A DNA stretch of 64,000 nucleotides from assembly GCF_003289645.1 (NCBI RefSeq), contig NZ_QLYX01000005.1:248001-312000 (forward strand). Reading direction: 5' to 3'. The notes beneath the pieces were generated by a model. It saw only the letters and a list, made by a program, of their open reading frames with translations, was not told the origin of the DNA and searched no databases. Within the stretch, counting starts at the first letter, position 1. Each line of letters opens with the position of its first letter. The stretch is from Actinomadura craniellae (GTDB lineage Bacteria > Actinomycetota > Actinomycetes > Streptosporangiales > Streptosporangiaceae). The position numbers were made by a program, and so were the translations under genes. Of the stretch, positions 59,103 through 64,000 are shown in pieces.

Positions 59103-60157
59103 AGGCGTCTCCTGGCTTCGGTGAACAGCAGGTATCCGAGGTAGCCGCCGCCGAGCATGACGGTGATGATGCCGACCGGCAGCGGGGTGGGGGCGACGTG
59201 CTGGGCGAGGTAGTCCGACGCCAGGCATAGCAGCGCGCCGACGAAGGCCGCGGGGGCCAGGGTGATCCCGGCGGTGCGGGCGAGTCGGCGTCCGATCTGC
59301 GGGGCGACCAGGGAGATGAACGCGATCGGCCCCGACGCGGCCGTGACCGTCGCCGCCAGCGCCACTCCCACCAGGACCAGGCCGAGGCGTGCGGGCGAGA
59401 CCCGTACCCCTTGCGAGGCGGCCGCGTCGTCACCCAGCTCCATCTGCCGCATCGGCCGGCTCAACATCCCGGCCGGCAGCAGGAGTACGGCGATGCAGGC
59501 GCCGCCGATGACGACCTGGTCCCAGGACACGCCGTTGAGTGACCCGGCACCCCACGCGGCCGCGGACATCGCCTGGTCCAGGTCGGCCTTGAGGATCAGC
59601 CAGGTGTTGAGCGACGTGAGCATCGCCGAGACGCCGATGCCGACGACGATCAGCCGGAACCCCTGCACCCCTCGCCGGTAGGCGAGCACGTACACGGCCA
59701 CGGCGGTGGCCATCCCGCCCAGCAACGCCCCGCTGACCAGCTGCACGTAGGTGCCGTTGATGACCAGGATCACGATCAGCGCGCCGGTATGGGAGCCCTG
59801 GGAGAACCCGATGATGCCGGGGTCGGCGAGAGGGTTGCGCAGCAGTGACTGGAAGATCGCCCCGCTCACCCCCAGAGCCGCGCCGAACACCAGCGCCGCG
59901 GCCACCCGGGGCAGCCGCCACTCGACCACGATGTCGTGGACGATGCCGGTCTCCCGGCCGGTCAGTGCGGAGAGCACCTGCCCGGGGCTCAGCGAGTACG
60001 AGCCGGTCATCAGCGCGAGCACCGCCGTACCGGCGACCACGACCGCGAGCACCGCGCAGACGACGACCGAGCGCCACTGGAGCCGTACCGCGATCCGCCG
60101 GCGCCGCAGCACCAGCACCCGCCGCCCGAAGTCCACCCGCGGAATGTGCGTGCTCAT
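59099..60157 (-). CDS. FecCD-family siderophore permease (second)
   Basis: A 352-residue inner-membrane permease with nine to ten helices. Family landmarks are RLPRVAAALVFGAALGVSGAIFQSLLRNPLADPGIIGFSQGSHTGAL and GPIAFISLVAPQIGRRLARTAG. It pairs with the upstream permease. ATGA overlap on both sides. Confidence 0.95.
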   Translation of the reverse strand: MSTHIPRVDFGRRVLVLRRRRIAVRLQWRSVVVCAVLAVVVAGTAVLALMTGSYSLSPGQVLSALTGRETGIVHDIVVEWRLPRVAAALVFGAALGVSGAIFQSLLRNPLADPGIIGFSQGSHTGALIVILVINGTYVQLVSGALLGGMATAVAVYVLAYRRGVQGFRLIVVGIGVSAMLTSLNTWLILKADLDQAMSAAAWGAGSLNGVSWDQVVIGGACIAVLLLPAGMLSRPMRQMELGDDAAASQGVRVSPARLGLVLVGVALAATVTAASGPIAFISLVAPQIGRRLARTAGITLAPAAFVGALLCLASDYLAQHVAPTPLPVGIITVMLGGGYLGYLLFTEARRRL

Positions 60158-61197
60158 AGTCCGCTCGCCCTCTTCCGCCGCGCCAGCGCGACGAGAGCGG
60201 GAGCGCCGACGAAGGCGGTGACGACGCCCACGGGGATCTCGACAGGTCTCATCACGATGCGGCCGAGGACGTCGGAGGCCAGCAGCAGGCTCGGGGCGAG
60301 GAGGATGCTGTAGACGAAGATCCAGCGTTGGTGCGGGCCGACGATCCAGCGGGCCACGTGCGGCACCATGAGTCCGACGAATCCGATGGGTCCGGCGATC
60401 GCGGTGGCGCCACCGGCGAGGAGGGTGAGCGCGATCACCGCAAGCACACGGGTGCGTACCAACCGGACCCCTTGGGCGACCGCCAGCTCGTCACCCAGAG
60501 CCAGGGCGTTGAGCGGGCCCGACACCGCGAAGGCCAGGATGAGCGCCACCGCGAAGAACGGCAGGATCGGCCACATGACCTCGAGCGGGCGACCCACGAT
60601 CGACCCGGCGTTCCAGTACCGCATCGCGTCGAAGGCGTCCGGGTCGGTCAACTGGAGCGCCTCCCTGGCGCCGCCGAGCACGGAGCCGATGCAGACCCCG
60701 GCGAGCACCATGACGACCGGCGAGGAGCCCTGCCGGGTCGACCCGAGGGCGAGCACCAGGAGCGTGACGATCAGTGCCCCCGCGAACGCGAACCACATGT
60801 AGCCCCGGGCGTCGTGGATGCCGAGCAAGCCCACGGCGACCGTCACCGCGAAGGACGCACCGGCATGGACGCCGAGGATGCCCGGATCGGCCAGGGGATT
60901 GCGGGTGAGCGCCTGGATCAACGCGCCCGACAAACCGAGTGCGACGCCGACGACCAGACCCACGATCGTGCGCGGCAGCCGGAAGTCGCGGATCGCGAAC
61001 TGGTCGATGCCGGCCGAGGAGTGGAACAGCGCGTCCCACACCACTGACGGCGAGATCGCCGTCGACCCGATCATGACGCTCAGCACCAGCAGGACCACCA
61101 GCACCACCAGCGCGACGACCAGGCCGAGCAGACGGCGACGCGGTCCGGGCACCGGCTCGGTGCCCGGACCGTCCTGCCGCAGGGCGAGGGTTGTCAC
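60154..61197 (-). CDS. FecCD-family siderophore permease (first)
   Basis: A 347-residue permease with FRLPRTIVGLVVGVALGLSGALIQALTRNPLADPGILGVHAGASFAV and GPIGFVGLMVPHVARWIVG. GTG 61197 overlaps the stop of the binding-protein gene. With the next permease it forms the membrane channel of the transporter. Confidence 0.95.
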   Translation of the reverse strand: MTTLALRQDGPGTEPVPGPRRRLLGLVVALVVLVVLLVLSVMIGSTAISPSVVWDALFHSSAGIDQFAIRDFRLPRTIVGLVVGVALGLSGALIQALTRNPLADPGILGVHAGASFAVTVAVGLLGIHDARGYMWFAFAGALIVTLLVLALGSTRQGSSPVVMVLAGVCIGSVLGGAREALQLTDPDAFDAMRYWNAGSIVGRPLEVMWPILPFFAVALILAFAVSGPLNALALGDELAVAQGVRLVRTRVLAVIALTLLAGGATAIAGPIGFVGLMVPHVARWIVGPHQRWIFVYSILLAPSLLLASDVLGRIVMRPVEIPVGVVTAFVGAPALVALARRKRASGL

Positions 61198-62180
61198 TTC
61201 TTGGCTGGGAGGGTCGCCAGCGCTCTGTCGAGCGAGTCCAGGTACCGGAGGACGGGCCCGTAGGAGTTGTTGCCGGGGCAGAAGACTCCCAGCGCCCGAC
61301 CGGAGCTCACGGCGGGCAGCGCCTTCCAGGTGTTGGTCTTGACCACCGGCACGAAGGGCTCGGTCGGCTGGCCCTCGGCGTTGACGGGGTAGGTGATCAC
61401 GTCGTATTTGGACAGCTCACCGATCTGCTCGAACGGCAGGGCCTCGTAGGCCAGGGGGTCCTTGCCCTCGGCCGCCTCGGGGAGGTCCAGACCGACGTCG
61501 TCCCGGGCGATCTCGGAGCAACCGATGTCCGCGATGTAGAACGTTCCAGGATCGCTCGAGTCTCCGCGGGAGACGTCGACGAACGAGGTGTCGTCGATGA
61601 TCTTGCGGTAGGTCTTCTGAATCTTGGCGACCTTTTCCTTGAACTCCGCCTTCTGCCGGCTGAGCGCATTCGTGACGTTGCCGGCCGCCGCGATCGCGTC
61701 AGCGAAGGCCTTCCACTCGGTGTCGAGCCCCCAGAACACGGTCGGGGCGATTGTCTCGAGTCGCTTGCCGACCTTGTCCCAGTCATTCGAGTGGAACTGG
61801 ACCAGGATGAGGTCCGGCTTGAGGCCGGCGAGCTTCTCGAGGTCCACCTCACCGCCGCTGCTGCCGACGATCTCGGCTGCCTTGTACACGGACTTCTGTT
61901 CCTCCGGCAGCACGTCGATGTCGGAGTCGGACACCTCGGTGACGCCCACCGGCTTGCCACCCAGGTCGATGAAGGGGAGGCTGGTGTTGCCGATCGTGAC
62001 GATCCGCCGGGGGGCGACGGGAACCTCGATGGTGCCGTTCTCGGCCTTGACGCTGCGGGTCTTGGCGGCCTTGTCGCCGGTGTCGCCGCCGTCACCGCCG
62101 CAGGCGGTGAGGACGAGCGACGCGCTCATCAGCGCGGCGGCAAGGGCTGCGCCGCGCCGCATCAGGGGCGAGTTACTCAT
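61194..62180 (-). CDS. Siderophore-binding lipoprotein
   Basis: A 328-residue FepB/FhuD-type substrate-binding lipoprotein. The signal ends in the lipobox LTAC (Cys27). The domain has RRIVTIGNTSLPFIDLGGKPVGVTE, GEVDLEKLAGLKPDLILVQFH, and the long connecting helix (TNALSRQKAEFKEKVAKIQKTYR). It delivers ferric siderophore to the permease pair. GAAAGAAGAG precedes ATG 62180. Confidence 0.93.
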   Translation of the reverse strand: MSNSPLMRRGAALAAALMSASLVLTACGGDGGDTGDKAAKTRSVKAENGTIEVPVAPRRIVTIGNTSLPFIDLGGKPVGVTEVSDSDIDVLPEEQKSVYKAAEIVGSSGGEVDLEKLAGLKPDLILVQFHSNDWDKVGKRLETIAPTVFWGLDTEWKAFADAIAAAGNVTNALSRQKAEFKEKVAKIQKTYRKIIDDTSFVDVSRGDSSDPGTFYIADIGCSEIARDDVGLDLPEAAEGKDPLAYEALPFEQIGELSKYDVITYPVNAEGQPTEPFVPVVKTNTWKALPAVSSGRALGVFCPGNNSYGPVLRYLDSLDRALATLPAKK

Positions 62181-62215
62181 GGGTGTTCTCTTCTTTCTCT
62201 TTCCGGGTGAAGGGT

Positions 62216-64000
62216 TCAGCCGGCGGTGGGGCGGAGGAGCTCGTGGACGGTGGTGCCCAGGCCGACGGTGTGCGCCGACCCGCGCGTGAGGCCGGCCCGG
62301 GCGATGACGGCGTCCAGCTCCGCTGCGGTGCGCAGGCCGGAGCCGTGGCAGACCAGACCGATCAGGTCTTCCTCGCCGTCGTGCTCGTCGAGGTCGTCGG
62401 TGTCGAAGACCTCCTCGACCAGCAGCACCCGTCCGCCGGGGACGAGGTTCTCGGCTGCCCGGCGTAGCGCGTGAGCAGCGTCGGCGTCGGGCAGGGTCTT
62501 GAAGGCGCGGCTGATGAGCACGGCGTCGGCTGCTGGGCTGGGCTCGAAGACGGACTGCTCCAGCACGCTGACCCGTGTGCGTTGCCGCTCGTCGGGAATC
62601 GTGGCGGGCAGGTCGCGGCGCAGCCAGTCGGCCTGGGCGGGCAGGGCGCAGATCGTCACGCGCAGGCTCTCGTGGGCTGCGACGTACTCACGGGCGTGGG
62701 CCCCGGCACCACCGGAGTGGATCACCAGGTGCCGGACTCCGGCGAGCAGGTCGGACGTGGCGATCGGTTCGGCCAGCGCGGGCTGGAACTTCGCCAGGCG
62801 CTCCAGGTGGCGGTCCTCGTAGTCCTGCTCGGCTCGCACGTCGGCAAAGGTCTGGCCGGTGACCGAGGCGTAGGCGGGCCGGCCGGTGCGGACCGACTCC
62901 GTGAGGCCGTGGATCCCGAGCATCTCGCGACCGACCACCCCGGCGGAGTGGAGCCGGTCGGCGATGAACTCGAGAGTGAGGACATCGCCGACCGGCGTCA
63001 GGGCGTAGTGACACGGTTCTGTCTCGGTCACCACGTCCAGGGCGTGCAGGTAACGCAGCAGCTTGCCCAGAGCGCGCTCGTCGGCACCGGCCTTGGCGGC
63101 CAGCTCGGTCACGCTGGTCACGCCGCGGGAGAGTAGATCGGGAACGCCCAGCTCGACGGCGGTGCGGATCGCGATCGGCGCGACAAGCTCGGTCAGGTCG
63201 TGGAGCTTCTGGAACGGGGTGACCGTCCTCTCCGGGTCGGGCACCGCCCCGTCGGTCTCCAGGGCGACGACCTCGGAGCGACGCCAGTAGCCGGCGAAGT
63301 CGATGTCCTCCTTGGGCACGCCACGGTCCTCGACCAGGTGCCGGCGGATGTCCCGGACGGCCGTGTGCTCGCCGGCCAGCCACGCGAACGCTTGGCCCGG
63401 CCACCACTCCGCACTGCGGACGGCCTCGGTGAGCAGCGACACGGTCCCGGCCGTCACGCCGGGGCGGACCAGCCACGTGACGTCCACCCCGGGTAGTTCG
63501 CGCAGCTCCTGGCGGTGGGCGTCCTCGGCGATCTCGATGAACACCTGCGCCCGGGCGTCGGACGGGAGTTCGTCGAGCAGGCGGCTGATTGCGGGGAGCG
63601 CGGTGTCGTCGCCTGCCACGAGCAACCAGTCGGCGCCGGCCGGGAACGCCTTGGACGTGCTCGGGCCGCTGAGGTGGATCCGGTCACCCGGCCGGGCGCG
63701 ATAGGCCCACGTCGTTCCCGCGCCCACCCCGTGCTTGACGAAGTCCACGTCCAGCTCGCCGGCCTCGGGGTCCCACCGGCGAACCGTGTAGGCCCGCGAC
63801 AGCGGTCGAGGATTCTTGGGCACGATCAACTTGGCCTCGCCCTGGACCGGGAGCACCGGATCACGCTGGCCTGGGTACGGGAAGTAGAGCCCGAGGTCGT
63901 CGTCGAAGCCCGAGGACTTGAAGGCCGGCCGCGCGAAGCCGTCCGCAGTGGTGAACGCACGCAACTGTTCGCCGCTCAGCGTGACCCGCCGCATCCCCGG
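62216..64000 (-). CDS. Siderophore-interacting protein fused to O-methyltransferase-like domain, 5' end outside window
   Basis: The gene runs off the right edge; ATG 63994 is probably internal because the frame continues as PGMRRVTL, typical of a SIP N-terminus that should be longer. Residues 1-250 (of the visible part) are the FAD-binding SIP reductase (SRAYTVRRWDPEAGELDVDFVKHG, WLLVAGDDTALPAISRLLDELP, AFAWLAGEHTAVRDIRRHL, GYWR). From about 265 to the end is a region like O-methyltransferases: the dimerisation helices (LVAPIAIRTAVELGVPDLLSRG) and a C-terminal part with VLISRAFKTLPDADAAHALRRAAENLVPGGRVLLVEEV; the SAM loop is atypical (HSGGAGAHA). SIP reduces ferric siderophore to release iron. 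First gene of the iron operon in this window. Confidence 0.88.
   Translation of the reverse strand, partial: PGMRRVTLSGEQLRAFTTADGFARPAFKSSGFDDDLGLYFPYPGQRDPVLPVQGEAKLIVPKNPRPLSRAYTVRRWDPEAGELDVDFVKHGVGAGTTWAYRARPGDRIHLSGPSTSKAFPAGADWLLVAGDDTALPAISRLLDELPSDARAQVFIEIAEDAHRQELRELPGVDVTWLVRPGVTAGTVSLLTEAVRSAEWWPGQAFAWLAGEHTAVRDIRRHLVEDRGVPKEDIDFAGYWRRSEVVALETDGAVPDPERTVTPFQKLHDLTELVAPIAIRTAVELGVPDLLSRGVTSVTELAAKAGADERALGKLLRYLHALDVVTETEPCHYALTPVGDVLTLEFIADRLHSAGVVGREMLGIHGLTESVRTGRPAYASVTGQTFADVRAEQDYEDRHLERLAKFQPALAEPIATSDLLAGVRHLVIHSGGAGAHAREYVAAHESLRVTICALPAQADWLRRDLPATIPDERQRTRVSVLEQSVFEPSPAADAVLISRAFKTLPDADAAHALRRAAENLVPGGRVLLVEEVFDTDDLDEHDGEEDLIGLVCHGSGLRTAAELDAVIARAGLTRGSAHTVGLGTTVHELLRPTAG

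Noticed and set aside
1-64000. CRISPR array or insertion sequence
   Set aside because: No regularly spaced short repeats of CRISPR type and no transposase or terminal inverted repeats were found by reading.

Overview
The window is high-GC actinomycete chromosome. The order ino1-padR-ponA-(glycosyltransferases)-rpsF-ssb-rpsR-rplI-MATE-dnaB matches the conserved Streptomyces/Streptosporangiales block, and the regulator types (Scr1/DUF5753, XRE-TPR, Lsr2-like domain, Fxs-type peptide system) fit the same group. A Streptosporangiales-like host is my inference; no 16S gene is present.

Region 1 (1-16.4 kb) is core housekeeping. It starts with the 5' part of a solute-binding lipoprotein gene, then inositol-1-phosphate synthase with its PadR regulator and a class A penicillin-binding protein. 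Two membrane glycosyltransferases, a DUF4190 protein and endonuclease IV follow, then the ribosomal/SSB operon, a Tat-exported amidase, a MATE exporter and the replicative helicase dnaB. Unusual items are two tiny genes with SOS-like boxes over their start codons, a DnaA-box cluster before dnaB, and two codon-anomalous patches in dnaB at the two known intein insertion sites.

Region 2 (16.5-31.3 kb) is mixed: a P450, a secreted alpha/beta hydrolase, a six-repeat propeller-like protein, a regulator/EamA-transporter pair, a GntR/MFS pair, an XRE-TPR regulator, a PH-domain membrane protein and upp. It ends with two TadA-associated proteins, tadA and tRNA-Ser(CGA), followed by a hairpin-rich G/T-skewed gap and a Scr1-type regulator.

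Region 3 (32.1-53.5 kb) is an accessory island with a toxin-antitoxin pair at each end. Its core (32.9-47.8 kb) is a rearranged relative of the FxSxx peptide system. It has a 61-aa precursor with an FxsA-like leader but an extended core (F-L-S followed by nine more... in total F52 to P61), an FxsB-type radical SAM/SPASM maturase, an HExxH peptide-hydroxylase-like enzyme, an FxsT-like ParA/NB-ARC/TPR giant and an FxsC-like TIR protein. Three elements are doubled: a tandem-TIR protein, an NB-ARC-type ATPase and an unfamiliar protein made of two repeated modules. An antiporter precedes the precursor. A 1523-aa SF1 helicase with a C-terminal nuclease and Lsr2-like domain, probably a defence protein, lies between the core and the second toxin-antitoxin pair. 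A plausible reading is a signalling or immunity module in which a modified peptide is sensed by TIR/NTPase proteins.

Region 4 (53.6-64 kb) is one minus-strand operon for iron-siderophore handling: a siderophore-interacting protein fused to an O-methyltransferase-like region (cut by the window edge), binding protein, two permeases, ATPase, Fes-like esterase and two half-size ABC exporters. Most neighbours overlap by 4 bases. No siderophore synthase is present in the window.
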